DNA from: Bacteroidota bacterium
Lineage (GTDB): Bacteria; Bacteroidota; Bacteroidia; Chitinophagales; Chitinophagaceae
Length of the DNA stretch: 54,732 bases
Direction of reading: 5' to 3'
Assembly: GCA_028875875.1 (NCBI GenBank)
Contig: JAGWUV010000030.1
Location: 1-54,732 of the forward strand
Positions within the stretch are counted from its first letter, which is position 1. Every line of letters begins with the position of its first letter. Below, one piece after another: positions 8,224 through 17,445 of this stretch. The position numbers and the translations under genes are program-made. The notes beneath the pieces are model-generated. The model saw only the letters and a program-made list of their open reading frames with translations, did no database searches and was not told the DNA's origin.

Positions 8224-11200
8224 ATGAAATCGGCAAAGTTTAAACAACCTGTTTATTTTGCTATAGGCTTGTTTATTGTCCTGCTTTTACTAAGCCTTTC
8301 ACTATTTTATCAAAATAGAAAAAAAATCTTAAAATTTTCTTCAAAAGAGGAAGTTGTTCTAAATACACTGAGTGTAACACAAGACGTACAGCAATTGTTG
8401 TATCAACTTAATGCGAATGATGTTAGAGTAATTTCTTCTGAAGCAAAGACCTATATTCCTTCTAAAAGCTATCTTAATCTTCTTGATTCTTTATCGGCCA
8501 AGCTTAAGCAGTTAAAAACAATAACGGAAGCGGTAACAATTTTTTCTCCTTATGTAAATGGATTATCAAAAGCTGTTGTTGATAGAATTGAGCTTTCCAA
8601 AAAAATCAATCGTTTCAGTAATGCCAATGAAAAGCAGGCTGTATTTCATCTTTTTCACCAGGGCTTATCATCTTTGGTTCGGGCTAATGCAACTTTTATT
8701 CTGCAGCAGTTAGGAGCAAAGTGTGTTGCTGTTTTACATGAATACCAGGATGCTACTGAATCTAATGCAAAGGCTCTGTGGACATTAGTACTCATTTTTA
8801 GCTGTATAATTTTACCGCTCTTTTTATTTTCGTTGTACAACCTGATTGTGCATGTTAACAGAACGGTTACTTTGAACAAGAAGTACACATTGTTATCTGA
8901 TGTTATAGCCAACGCAGCAGAAGCTACCTTAATTACAGACGCTCAGTATAAGCTTATTTACTTGAATAAAGCAGCGGAAAAATTGTATGGTAGAAAAAGT
9001 GGAGAAGTAATAGGCCAGCATGTAAAATATGCAGTAGGCGCAAGAAATACAGTTGAAGAGATGAGAGCTATTTTCAAACAGGTGCAAGACAAAGGTTATT
9101 GGAGTGGATTACTGGGAAACACTAATAGCCATAATGATCAATTAACAGTATTAGCTACAATAGCCTCGTTAAAAAATGAGCAGAATGAGATTATTGGATA
9201 TTATTCTTTTAATATTGATTTTGCCGAACTTAAAGAGGATATAGAGATTAAAAGTTTTCAATCAACACTTTTGAAGACTATTGATGAAATTGTTTTGGCT
9301 TATAAGCCGGATTTAAGAATTGTTTTATGGAATGAAGCTGCAGAAAGTTTTTTTGGGTTGGATTTTGAGGAGGTGAAAGACAAAAGTATCAAAGATATCA
9401 TGCTTCCGCACCTACTTAGTAACGAGGAAATTGAAGTAATACGAATTGCACTTACGGAGGAAGGGAAATGGTCGGGTGAACTTACTCTTCAGAATAATAA
9501 TAAGCAGGAACACTCCTTTTTGGTTACAATCAATACCATTAGAAATGAGAATGATGAAATATCAGATTATATCTTCCTTGCAAAGGATATATCGAAGATC
9601 AAAGAACTGCAGGAGCAACTCCTACAATATAATGTGAACCTTGAAAAGGAAGTTGAACAAAAAACAAAAAAACTAGAGAGTGAAACTGTTCGCTTAAAAT
9701 CTATTCTGAATAATACATCTGCATATGTAATGGAGCTGGATAGAGAGGGAAAAATTATTGATGCCAACATTCCCCTTGAATCTGATGGATTGATTCTTTC
9801 TGAAATTGTTGGTACCACTTTTGATCAATGGGGTACAGAACTTTCTGCAGCTTTGATCAGAACAAAGCTTGAACAAGTAATTAATGAGGTAACATCTGTA
9901 AGTTTTGAATGCGAGGTGTTTACTAAGAGGAAAGAATATTATTTAATTGGATTGAATCCAATTGTTGCGAATGGTAAAGTTACTTCTGTTATTTGTACAG
10001 CATTGAATATAACAGCACGTAAAAAAAGTGAAGACCAGGCCAATAAACTTTCAGGCCTTATTGAAAATTCATTTTGGTTTACTGCCACTGCCGATGTATC
10101 GGGTAATGTGAATTATATTAATCCGGCGATGCGAAAAGCACTGGATATCCCCGATGATATAGATGTTACTTCTTTTAAAATATCAGATTTTCATGATGAT
10201 ATTCATAGGAACTTAGTCAAAAATGCTATTGAGATTGCAGCAATGGAAGGCAAATGGATGGGAGAGAATCAGTTAGTAAGTAGAACGGGTAAAAAGATTG
10301 ATATTTTCCAGATGATTATGATGCATAAAAACGCGGACGGTATTGTACAGGAGGTATCTACGAAAGCGGTAGATATAACTGAGCTTAAGCAGAAAAGTAA
10401 AGAAGTTGAACGCCTTGGAAGTATTGTTGAAAATACCGAAGCTATTATTGTTATAGTGGATACTGACTGGAAATTTATTTATGCTAATAAAACTGCCAGA
10501 GATAGATTAGGAATCAGCGCAGATGAAAATATAACTAATCTATTTATCACAGAATTTTTAACGGAGGCTACTTTGGCTAATGTGCCAGTAAAAGTAGAAA
10601 GCTTGCAGCAGGAAGGGAAATGGTTGGGCGAGGTTAACTATAAATCAAGATCAGGAGAGATTATACCTGTAGTACAAACGGCCTTATTGCACAAGAATGA
10701 AATGGGTAACGCTGAATATATTTCTTTAACCTCCATTGATATAAGCAGGCAGAAGAAGGTAGAAACCGAGCTTAAGATAATGGGTGCTGAACTTTTAGAT
10801 TCTTATAACCGTTTGCAAAATGTTCGTGAGGAAGAGAGAGTAGAGATAGCAAGAGATATACACGATGAACTTGGGCAGCATCTTACGTTGCTTAAATTAT
10901 CAGCATCTTCCTTACGAAAGTATTACGATGATGGTAATACGGCAATGGGCGTTGATGTTCAGCAAATTACACAGCTCATACAGCAAACGATTGATAGTAG
11001 CCGAAGGATCGTTAGTAGTCTGAAACCTACTATGTTAGATGATCTTGGTCTTTCAGCTACCTTGCGCTGGCATACAAGAACTTTTCAAAAGTCATCAGGT
11101 GTTGAAGTCATGTTGAATCTACAGCCCGAAAATATAAATCTTGAAAAAAGTATAAACCTATGTGTGTATCGTCTTGTGCAAGAAAGCCTTACCAATGTTC

Positions 11201-11433
11201 TTCGATATTCGAAAGCTACACTTGTAACAATCAACATATTATTGAATAGTAATGAACTGCGGGTAATGATTAGGGATAATGGTATTGGCTTTGATCCCTC
11301 TTTAGTAGACACATCAAAACATCATGGCTTAACAGGTATGAAAGAGAGAGTATATGCTGTGAAGGGTACTATTGAGATACATTCAAAAAAGGGGAATGGT
11401 ACTTTTATTAGCGTACGCATACCAGATGTATAA
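8224..11433 (+). CDS. Membrane-bound five-PAS sensor histidine kinase (HisKA_3 type)
   Basis: 1069 residues from the ATG at 8224, preferred to the TTG at 8188 because it directly precedes the first membrane helix. Order: TM1 (about 9-30), extracytoplasmic helical sensor, TM2 (about 187-212), PAS-type repeats starting near 222, 349, 490, 608 and 729, with a coiled coil near 459-489. The dimerisation box has RDIHDELGQ with the phospho-accepting His near 880, followed by an HATPase_c domain with QESLTN and DNGIGFD. This is the NarX/DesK-like kinase class, whose partners are LuxR-type regulators. No response regulator is adjacent, so the partner is elsewhere. The divergent GH26 gene and the downstream TonB receptor are the only context; a regulatory link to either is a guess. 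Confidence 0.88.
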   Translation: MKSAKFKQPVYFAIGLFIVLLLLSLSLFYQNRKKILKFSSKEEVVLNTLSVTQDVQQLLYQLNANDVRVISSEAKTYIPSKSYLNLLDSLSAKLKQLKTITEAVTIFSPYVNGLSKAVVDRIELSKKINRFSNANEKQAVFHLFHQGLSSLVRANATFILQQLGAKCVAVLHEYQDATESNAKALWTLVLIFSCIILPLFLFSLYNLIVHVNRTVTLNKKYTLLSDVIANAAEATLITDAQYKLIYLNKAAEKLYGRKSGEVIGQHVKYAVGARNTVEEMRAIFKQVQDKGYWSGLLGNTNSHNDQLTVLATIASLKNEQNEIIGYYSFNIDFAELKEDIEIKSFQSTLLKTIDEIVLAYKPDLRIVLWNEAAESFFGLDFEEVKDKSIKDIMLPHLLSNEEIEVIRIALTEEGKWSGELTLQNNNKQEHSFLVTINTIRNENDEISDYIFLAKDISKIKELQEQLLQYNVNLEKEVEQKTKKLESETVRLKSILNNTSAYVMELDREGKIIDANIPLESDGLILSEIVGTTFDQWGTELSAALIRTKLEQVINEVTSVSFECEVFTKRKEYYLIGLNPIVANGKVTSVICTALNITARKKSEDQANKLSGLIENSFWFTATADVSGNVNYINPAMRKALDIPDDIDVTSFKISDFHDDIHRNLVKNAIEIAAMEGKWMGENQLVSRTGKKIDIFQMIMMHKNADGIVQEVSTKAVDITELKQKSKEVERLGSIVENTEAIIVIVDTDWKFIYANKTARDRLGISADENITNLFITEFLTEATLANVPVKVESLQQEGKWLGEVNYKSRSGEIIPVVQTALLHKNEMGNAEYISLTSIDISRQKKVETELKIMGAELLDSYNRLQNVREEERVEIARDIHDELGQHLTLLKLSASSLRKYYDDGNTAMGVDVQQITQLIQQTIDSSRRIVSSLKPTMLDDLGLSATLRWHTRTFQKSSGVEVMLNLQPENINLEKSINLCVYRLVQESLTNVLRYSKATLVTINILLNSNELRVMIRDNGIGFDPSLVDTSKHHGLTGMKERVYAVKGTIEIHSKKGNGTFISVRIPDV

Positions 11434-11464
11434 ATGCATAGCATTCGATATATGAGGATAATTA

Positions 11465-11492
11465 AATTAATTAAATATAAATTTAATTAATT
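11465..11492. repeat. AT-only perfect palindrome downstream of the kinase gene
   Basis: A 12-bp perfect inverted repeat (11465-11476 with 11481-11492) with an ATAA loop, made only of A and T, about 30 bases after the kinase stop. It could be a weak terminator or cruciform, or simply chance in very AT-rich sequence. Confidence 0.35.
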
Positions 11493-11631
11493 ATCTTTAA
11501 TTATTTTAGACCTTTTATAAATACTTAGCTGTATCTTATTTTACTAATTAAATAAATTGTTAATTCCTTATTTCGTTTTTATTAACTTATAATGATCTCT
11601 TTATTAAATTAGGTGTATGTATAATAGGTAA

Positions 11632-11663
11632 TTGTAAACCTCTTTTCTCTACCGATACATTTG
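11632..11663 (+). promoter_or_regulatory. Candidate Bacteroidota promoter for the TonB receptor
   Basis: TTG at 11632-11634, 21 bases, then TACATTTG at 11656-11663, which matches the Bacteroidota -33/-7 pattern (TTG, about 20, TAnnTTTG). The start codon is at 11690. Confidence 0.5.
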
Positions 11664-11689
11664 CGGCATATTAAAAAATATTGCCCCAG

Positions 11690-14449
11690 ATGCTCAAGTA
11701 TCGATTACTGATTTTATTTTCTTTTTTGTGTGCATTTACTCTTATTAAAGCAGCGGATTCTAACCAACCCTCTATTAAAGGAAAAATTGTTGATGGTATT
11801 ACAAATGAGCCACTTATCGGGGCTACGGTAAGTTTATATACATCAAAAAAAGTTTTTACTACAAAAACAGGATTAGATGGATCTTATCTTTTTAAAGCGG
11901 TATTACCCGGAAAGTATAAGATTAGCATTGTTTACGTTGGATATGGACAACAGGACGTAAATATAGAAGTAAGCAGTAAGCAAAAACTTCCTACAGTCAT
12001 CAAACTTCTGCCAGCGGAAAATAATTTAGGCGAGGTTGTGATTAATACTAAAGCCAACAAGGAAAGTGATGAATTTGCCCGGAAGACTGAGAAAATTGCT
12101 GATAACATTGTTAATGTTATTTCTGCTAAAGCAATTGAGATATCACCTGACATTACAGTAGGAAATGTAATGCAAAGGGCTGCAGGCGTTTCGGTAGTAA
12201 AAAATAGCTCAGGAGATGGTCAGAGTGCTATCATCCGAGGTATGGATGATAGATACAATTACACAACAATCAACGGTATTAAAATTCCAAGTCCTGATGA
12301 TAAATCAAGGTCAATCCCTTTAGATATATTTCCTGCTGAGTTATTGCAAAGAGTAGAGGTTGTTAAGTCTTTAACTCCTTCGATGGAAGGAGATGCTATT
12401 GGAGGTGTAACAAATATGGTGTTAAAAGATGCACCTACCCATTTAGTATATACATTTAATGGATCATTTGGATATAATAATTTTTTCGATAATCATACAT
12501 TCAGCACTTTTAATCACACAGGTGTTTCTTTTAAAACGCCTTACGAATTACATGGATCAGGTTATGTGCCACAACCTTCCGATTTTAATATAAAATATTT
12601 AGAATATCATAATGTCAGACTGCCGGTTAATGAAACCTTCAATGGTAGTATTGGAAACAAAATATCCAAAAAAATAGGGTACTTAGCAGCAATTAGCTAT
12701 CAGCATATTTATAAAGGTAGTAGTTCACTTTTTTATCCACCCAGTGGTCAACCTCAACCTATCCCAGTAGCTAATACACCTGTGTTTGCCCCTATTGAAT
12801 TTAGAATATATAATAATCTCCAAAATAGGTTAGCCAACCATTTAAAGCTTAATTATGACATTAATAGTAAAAATAAAATAAGCTTTTATACAGCTTATTT
12901 TCAACTTGATCAAACGCAACATAGAAATATACAGCAAGGTCTAGCGGATTATTTACATCAGTCTGGCCAGGCTTATATTTATGACCGTTCAGTTTTTGAG
13001 AGACAAATTATTTGGAATAATACACTACAAGGAAAACATGAAGTGAGTGATAGATTAAATTTTGATTGGTCTGTTGTGTATTCGCAAGCCCAAAGCAAAA
13101 TGCCAATCTGGATTGATCAGCAGTATTCCGATATCGTATCTTATAATAATCAGGGATCTCTTATTTCAGAAGTTAAAAATTTACAGGATTTCCCCTACAA
13201 TTTCACTCATTCAAAAGAAATAGACAGATCTGCATATATAAATATTCATTATAAGCTGAAAGAAGGATTAGTCTTTTCCTCCGGAGGTATGTACAGACAT
13301 AAAACAAAAGATAATGTCTTTGAATCATACACGCTTTATTCGGCCAATCAATCATTTAGTAGTATTCAAGATGCAAGTTTTTCGCGACTTAAACGTGTTG
13401 ACACTACTGATGGTTTGACCTATAATTCAATAGAAAATATTTTAGCCTACTATGCACAATTGAAATGGGTATATGATAAATGGGAGGTTTTAGGAGGTGT
13501 TAGGGTTGAAAATACGAACCATAGTTATGATTCAAAATTGTCGATTTATTTGCCCGGTAAATCTGGTAATTATTTGTATACTGATTTTCTGCCCAGTTTG
13601 AATATTAAATACCAGCTAAATGATAAGAATGATTTCAGGGCATCTTATTTCAGTGGAATTAGCAGACCTAATTACTTTGAATATGTACCTGTAATTAAAG
13701 TTGGTGATTATTTTGATCAAAAAGGTAATGCAGATATTAAGCATATACAATCTAATAATGCAGATCTGCGATATGAGCATTATTTTGGATTTGAGGATTA
13801 CTTCATGGTAGGTACATTTTATAAATACCTGATCAATCCTATCGAATATAGTTTAGTACCATTAACAACCGGACAATACATATACCAACCTCAAAATTTT
13901 GGAAACGCAACCAATTACGGTGTAGAAGTTGTATTCACAAAACATTTCAGAAGTTTTGGAGTAAATGGTAATTATTCATACACCAAGTCTACCATTACTA
14001 CAACGAAAAACGTATTTACTACGGATGCCGGTGGAAACTATATTATGTATAGTGCTTTACAAACCCGGCCCTTGCAAGGGCAGTCTGATCATATAGCGAA
14101 TTTATCACTTCTCTATAAAAGCGTAAAGAGAGGGGTGGAGGCTCAATTAAGCTGGGTATATACAGGTAAAAGAATTGATTACATATCCCCATTCCTCAAT
14201 CTTGATTACTGGCAAAAAGCAACTTCCCAGCTTGACTTTTCTTTTGATGTTAAAGCTTCAAAAAGGATTACACTTTTTGCTAAGGTTACCAATCTTACAA
14301 ACAATCCGATTGTACTTGAGCTACATAGCAGTGCAAATGGATATTACTACAACAACCCAAATTATCCCGGACAAACGAGTAAGAAAAGTATCATTGTTCA
14401 AACCAACGATTTTAATCAATCCTTTTTTATTGGATTCAGATATAAATAA
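11690..14449 (+). CDS. TonB-dependent outer-membrane receptor
   Basis: 919 residues from the ATG at 11690, which opens a signal peptide ending at IKAA; the TTG at 11681 is less likely. Order: CarboxypepD_reg-like domain (about 24-105, IKGKIVDGITNEPLIGATV), plug domain (about 140-250, with VMQRAAGVSV, IIRGMDDRY and GDAIGGVTNMVLKDA), then a large barrel ending in an aromatic F-I-G-F-R-Y-K. Known for the family: active uptake across the outer membrane powered by TonB. There is no SusD partner; instead a beta-helix lipoprotein gene follows after 25 bases, then a metallophosphoesterase. The plug style (SIPLDIFPAELLQRVEVVK) resembles receptors that I associate with non-glycan substrates. Inference: uptake of a product released by the neighbouring exported enzyme, possibly a phosphorylated compound. 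Confidence 0.88.
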   Translation: MLKYRLLILFSFLCAFTLIKAADSNQPSIKGKIVDGITNEPLIGATVSLYTSKKVFTTKTGLDGSYLFKAVLPGKYKISIVYVGYGQQDVNIEVSSKQKLPTVIKLLPAENNLGEVVINTKANKESDEFARKTEKIADNIVNVISAKAIEISPDITVGNVMQRAAGVSVVKNSSGDGQSAIIRGMDDRYNYTTINGIKIPSPDDKSRSIPLDIFPAELLQRVEVVKSLTPSMEGDAIGGVTNMVLKDAPTHLVYTFNGSFGYNNFFDNHTFSTFNHTGVSFKTPYELHGSGYVPQPSDFNIKYLEYHNVRLPVNETFNGSIGNKISKKIGYLAAISYQHIYKGSSSLFYPPSGQPQPIPVANTPVFAPIEFRIYNNLQNRLANHLKLNYDINSKNKISFYTAYFQLDQTQHRNIQQGLADYLHQSGQAYIYDRSVFERQIIWNNTLQGKHEVSDRLNFDWSVVYSQAQSKMPIWIDQQYSDIVSYNNQGSLISEVKNLQDFPYNFTHSKEIDRSAYINIHYKLKEGLVFSSGGMYRHKTKDNVFESYTLYSANQSFSSIQDASFSRLKRVDTTDGLTYNSIENILAYYAQLKWVYDKWEVLGGVRVENTNHSYDSKLSIYLPGKSGNYLYTDFLPSLNIKYQLNDKNDFRASYFSGISRPNYFEYVPVIKVGDYFDQKGNADIKHIQSNNADLRYEHYFGFEDYFMVGTFYKYLINPIEYSLVPLTTGQYIYQPQNFGNATNYGVEVVFTKHFRSFGVNGNYSYTKSTITTTKNVFTTDAGGNYIMYSALQTRPLQGQSDHIANLSLLYKSVKRGVEAQLSWVYTGKRIDYISPFLNLDYWQKATSQLDFSFDVKASKRITLFAKVTNLTNNPIVLELHSSANGYYYNNPNYPGQTSKKSIIVQTNDFNQSFFIGFRYK

Positions 14450-14474
14450 AAATTTAATAATTAAAACTAAAAAA

Positions 14475-15947
14475 ATGAAAAAAAAGGGAAGAAGTAACCT
14501 GGCAAATCAAATATCAGGTATTACTATCATTATGGTAGCAGCAGTAATGCTTTTTTCTTGTAAGAAAAATACATCAACTGTTTCGTCTGCTTATGTACAA
14601 GTTGGACAGAATGTAACAGCCGGTAATGTGAGCGGAACTATTAAGGGTACTATGTTGGCTAATCAAACTTATAATATTACCGGAGATGTGATTATTAATG
14701 CCGGTGATACGTTAGTCATTCAGCCAGGCGCCCAAATTATTTTTCAGGGACAATATAATTTTTGGATCAAGGGTAATTTATTTTCTTTAGGAAGTTCTTC
14801 TGCTCCTGTCTTGTTTACCTATAAGAACCAGGCAAAACAAGACAGCTATAGTGTGCCCTTTTCATCAGACCCTGCCTATACCGGATTATGGGGTGGTTTA
14901 TGGTGCGACACTTCTTGTAATAATTTAGTAATAAAATGGACTAACATTCAATTTGCTGGTGCCCCTATTTCTGCTGCACAGCCACCTATTGCCGGTGCCT
15001 CTACGGGTGATTCTTATAATATCTTCTTTCAGAATCCTAAGGGAAACTTTATCCTGGAAGATTCATGGTTATATGGAGGAACTGATGATGCGATACGCTT
15101 AAAATCAGGAAGATTTTCTGTGATGAGAAATACTTTTGAAAAAGGAGGTGGCAATGGTGGTGATCAGTTTAATGTTAAAGGTGGTGGTATAGGTGATTGC
15201 GCATATAATTTATTTATTGGTTGCGCAACGAATGGACCAAAAGCTTCGGATAAAGGACAGCCCGGAAGCCAGCAAACAAACTGTAATTTTTATAATAATA
15301 CTATAGTTAATAGCGGTTACAGAATGGTAGAACTGGGAAGAGGCGGTTCTATTAATTATGAAGAGGGTGCAAGAGGAATGGCTTTTAATAACCTAATTGT
15401 AAATTGTCGTTTTGGTTTGCGTGTTGTAGGTGCAACGCAATCATATTTGGGTAACTCATTAGTAGTAGCAGATACTGCACATATTCAATACGGTAATACG
15501 TTCAATTACAGTGATTCTGTTGCCGGTGTGAATCAATTTTACCCGGTTACACCGGATTCCTCTGCTATAGGTGTTGGAGGGGTTCCAACTTCAGGTTTAT
15601 GGACCCGTCCTCAGTCTTCAGATATTCCAAACATCATAAGTTTATTACCTGCAGGATATTATGCAGGTGCTCCTTATGCTAGTGCAGGAATTAATGCATT
15701 AGCCGGAAAAAATAATCCAATGTTTGTAAATTTCCCGTTACCCGAAGCTTCAACACCGGTTTCTATTGCTTATGCTTCTGGTTTTAATTTTCGTTTGCAA
15801 AGTAATTCGCCGGCAGTAGGCAAAGGTTATACAGGTTTTACTGCCTTAGCTACTGTTCCAGTAGGTGGAAGCTTTGGCGCTAATATAACGCAACCCGGTT
15901 CAGATATTGGTGCATATCAAATTAACGGTCAAGGTAATCAGCACTAA
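14475..15947 (+). CDS. Right-handed beta-helix lipoprotein
   Basis: 490 residues from the ATG at 14475; the open frame extends upstream over the receptor gene, but only this start gives a lipoprotein signal (ending VMLFSCKK). The mature part shows parallel beta-helix rungs: VIQPGAQIIFQGQYNFWIKG, then FILEDSWLYGGTDDAIRLKS, and NFYNNTIVNSG. The C-terminus has GSDIGAYQ, common at the end of such proteins. Known for the fold: carbohydrate lyases, hydrolases and surface binding proteins; no catalytic signature is clear. The 25-base spacing implies co-transcription with the receptor, followed by a strong terminator. Inference: a surface-exposed capture or processing partner of the receptor, in the place usually taken by SusD. 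Confidence 0.72.
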   Translation: MKKKGRSNLANQISGITIIMVAAVMLFSCKKNTSTVSSAYVQVGQNVTAGNVSGTIKGTMLANQTYNITGDVIINAGDTLVIQPGAQIIFQGQYNFWIKGNLFSLGSSSAPVLFTYKNQAKQDSYSVPFSSDPAYTGLWGGLWCDTSCNNLVIKWTNIQFAGAPISAAQPPIAGASTGDSYNIFFQNPKGNFILEDSWLYGGTDDAIRLKSGRFSVMRNTFEKGGGNGGDQFNVKGGGIGDCAYNLFIGCATNGPKASDKGQPGSQQTNCNFYNNTIVNSGYRMVELGRGGSINYEEGARGMAFNNLIVNCRFGLRVVGATQSYLGNSLVVADTAHIQYGNTFNYSDSVAGVNQFYPVTPDSSAIGVGGVPTSGLWTRPQSSDIPNIISLLPAGYYAGAPYASAGINALAGKNNPMFVNFPLPEASTPVSIAYASGFNFRLQSNSPAVGKGYTGFTALATVPVGGSFGANITQPGSDIGAYQINGQGNQH

Positions 15948-15960
15948 TTTTTATAGAGTA

Positions 15961-15995
15961 AAAGAACATCGCTCTAAAGCGATGTTCTTTTTTTT
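15961..15995 (+). terminator. Strong Rho-independent terminator ending the receptor/beta-helix operon
   Basis: A perfect 12-bp stem (15961-15972 with 15979-15990), loop TCTAAA, followed by a T run. It lies 14 bases after the beta-helix stop and separates that operon from the metallophosphoesterase. Confidence 0.92.
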
Positions 15996-16098
15996 GCTTG
16001 TATATTTCTCTCGAAATAAATACGCTTTACTATTGAATCTTTAAGCCATCAAGCGTTGATTCTAATATACTTTAGAAAAAGCATTCATCTCATTTAAT

Positions 16099-17178
16099 AT
16101 GAACCAAAGATTGTTTTTTAGGTTTATTCTTTTTTGTTTGTTACTCCCATTTCTGATTCCTTTCCAGGCCTGCTCAAAAAAAGAGTTTTCTGCAGCTACC
16201 CAACAGCCGGTAACAGATTCTTTACTTTTTTCCTTTGTTACGGTAGGTTGTAACAGAGTTGATAAAAAGGATGTTTCTGTAAGTAATCCAAGTACTGCAA
16301 ACGTTATTCAGCTTAAGCGAACGTTCAGTGATATATTGGAATTGAAGCCATTACCAAAGTTTTTATTTTTTATGGGAGATATGGTGTTAGGATATACAGG
16401 GAATGATACAGCTGCACTTAGAAATGAGTTAACAGCATGGGCTCACCTTTATGAAGAATCGGGCCTTAAGCAGGAAGGAGTGGTGCTTATACCCATGCCA
16501 GGAAACCATGAATCATTATTGGCTAAAAAGAGTAGTGCTTCTATTGCAGCAGAAGCTGTTTGGGTGAGTGTGATGAAGCCATACATTCAAAATAATAACG
16601 GCCCTGTTCCGGGCGGAGCAGATAATGTGCAAACTGATCAAAGTAGGCTTACCTATTCTTTTAACTATACCAATACTCATTTTGTTGTTATTAACACCGA
16701 TGCAGTAGGAAAAGAATCTCAAATTCCTTATCGATGGATATACAACGATATAGCATTTGCGAGATCTTCAGGGTATACTCATATTTTTTCTTTTGGCCAT
16801 AAACCTGCTATTGCTTTTCCGGGTGAAGATGGTATTAGTAGCGGATATCCTGCTGGTTTAGATAGCTTTTGGGCAGCACATGAAGATAACCACGCAGAAG
16901 CTTATTTTTCGGCTCATAACCATGTGTATTACAGAACCCGGCCTACGAATGGGAAAACATGGCAGATCATTTCAGGTAACGGGGGTAGCCCGCTTAGTAA
17001 TTACATTAATAGCAGCAGCCAGAGAAATTTTGGATTTGTGTTGGTATCTGTTTATAAAAGTGGTAAAGTAATTTCAGAAGCTTATGGAAGAGATGTTCCG
17101 GTAGCAGGTTACTTAGCAGATCCTTCTTCATATCTTACAACAGTTAGAGATTCTGTAGAGATCACATGGGGCAAATGA
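16099..17178 (+). CDS. Metallophosphoesterase lipoprotein (calcineurin/purple acid phosphatase-like)
   Basis: 359 residues, with a lipoprotein signal ending PFQACSK. Calcineurin-like blocks are visible: MGDMVLG (second metal block), MPGNHES (third), FGHKPAI (fourth) and SAHNHVYY (fifth, with A in place of the usual first G). The first block, normally D-x-H, appears as TVGCNRVD, so one metal site is altered. Known for the family: two-metal phosphomono- or diesterases, here outside the inner membrane. It is separated from the upstream receptor operon by a terminator, so it has its own promoter. Inference: it releases phosphate from an organic ester, perhaps supplying the neighbouring receptor; substrate unknown. 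Confidence 0.8.
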   Translation: MNQRLFFRFILFCLLLPFLIPFQACSKKEFSAATQQPVTDSLLFSFVTVGCNRVDKKDVSVSNPSTANVIQLKRTFSDILELKPLPKFLFFMGDMVLGYTGNDTAALRNELTAWAHLYEESGLKQEGVVLIPMPGNHESLLAKKSSASIAAEAVWVSVMKPYIQNNNGPVPGGADNVQTDQSRLTYSFNYTNTHFVVINTDAVGKESQIPYRWIYNDIAFARSSGYTHIFSFGHKPAIAFPGEDGISSGYPAGLDSFWAAHEDNHAEAYFSAHNHVYYRTRPTNGKTWQIISGNGGSPLSNYINSSSQRNFGFVLVSVYKSGKVISEAYGRDVPVAGYLADPSSYLTTVRDSVEITWGK

Positions 17179-17190
17179 CAGTAAAAAAGG

Positions 17191-17211
17191 TGAGCTATGT
17201 TAGCTCATTTT
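17191..17211 (+). terminator. Probable terminator after the metallophosphoesterase gene
   Basis: A 7-bp stem TGAGCTA/TAGCTCA with a 3-base loop, followed by TTTT, 13 bases after the stop codon. The T tract is short. The rest of 17212-17445 holds nothing I can identify. Confidence 0.5.
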
Positions 17212-17445
17212 AAATAGCCATACGTGTATTTATGAAGTCAGCCTTGGATTTATTATGCAAGATTTTTGTAGTGTAGTGTGTAAAGGACAAGAAGCTTATC
17301 TAAAATAGTGGCGCATGGAAAATAAATAATAATAAAGTCAATGAAACGATCGGTTTATAGCACAGGATAATTTGGCACTTTACAAGTTTGTAGCGGTGCC
17401 AGCTATCTAAATAAGTTTTTTCCAAAGTAAGTGACTTTTTTTCAC

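Noticed and set aside
11465-11492. AT-only palindrome as an origin or attachment site.
   Set aside because: No DnaA boxes, integrase or direct repeats nearby; the composition makes chance palindromes likely.
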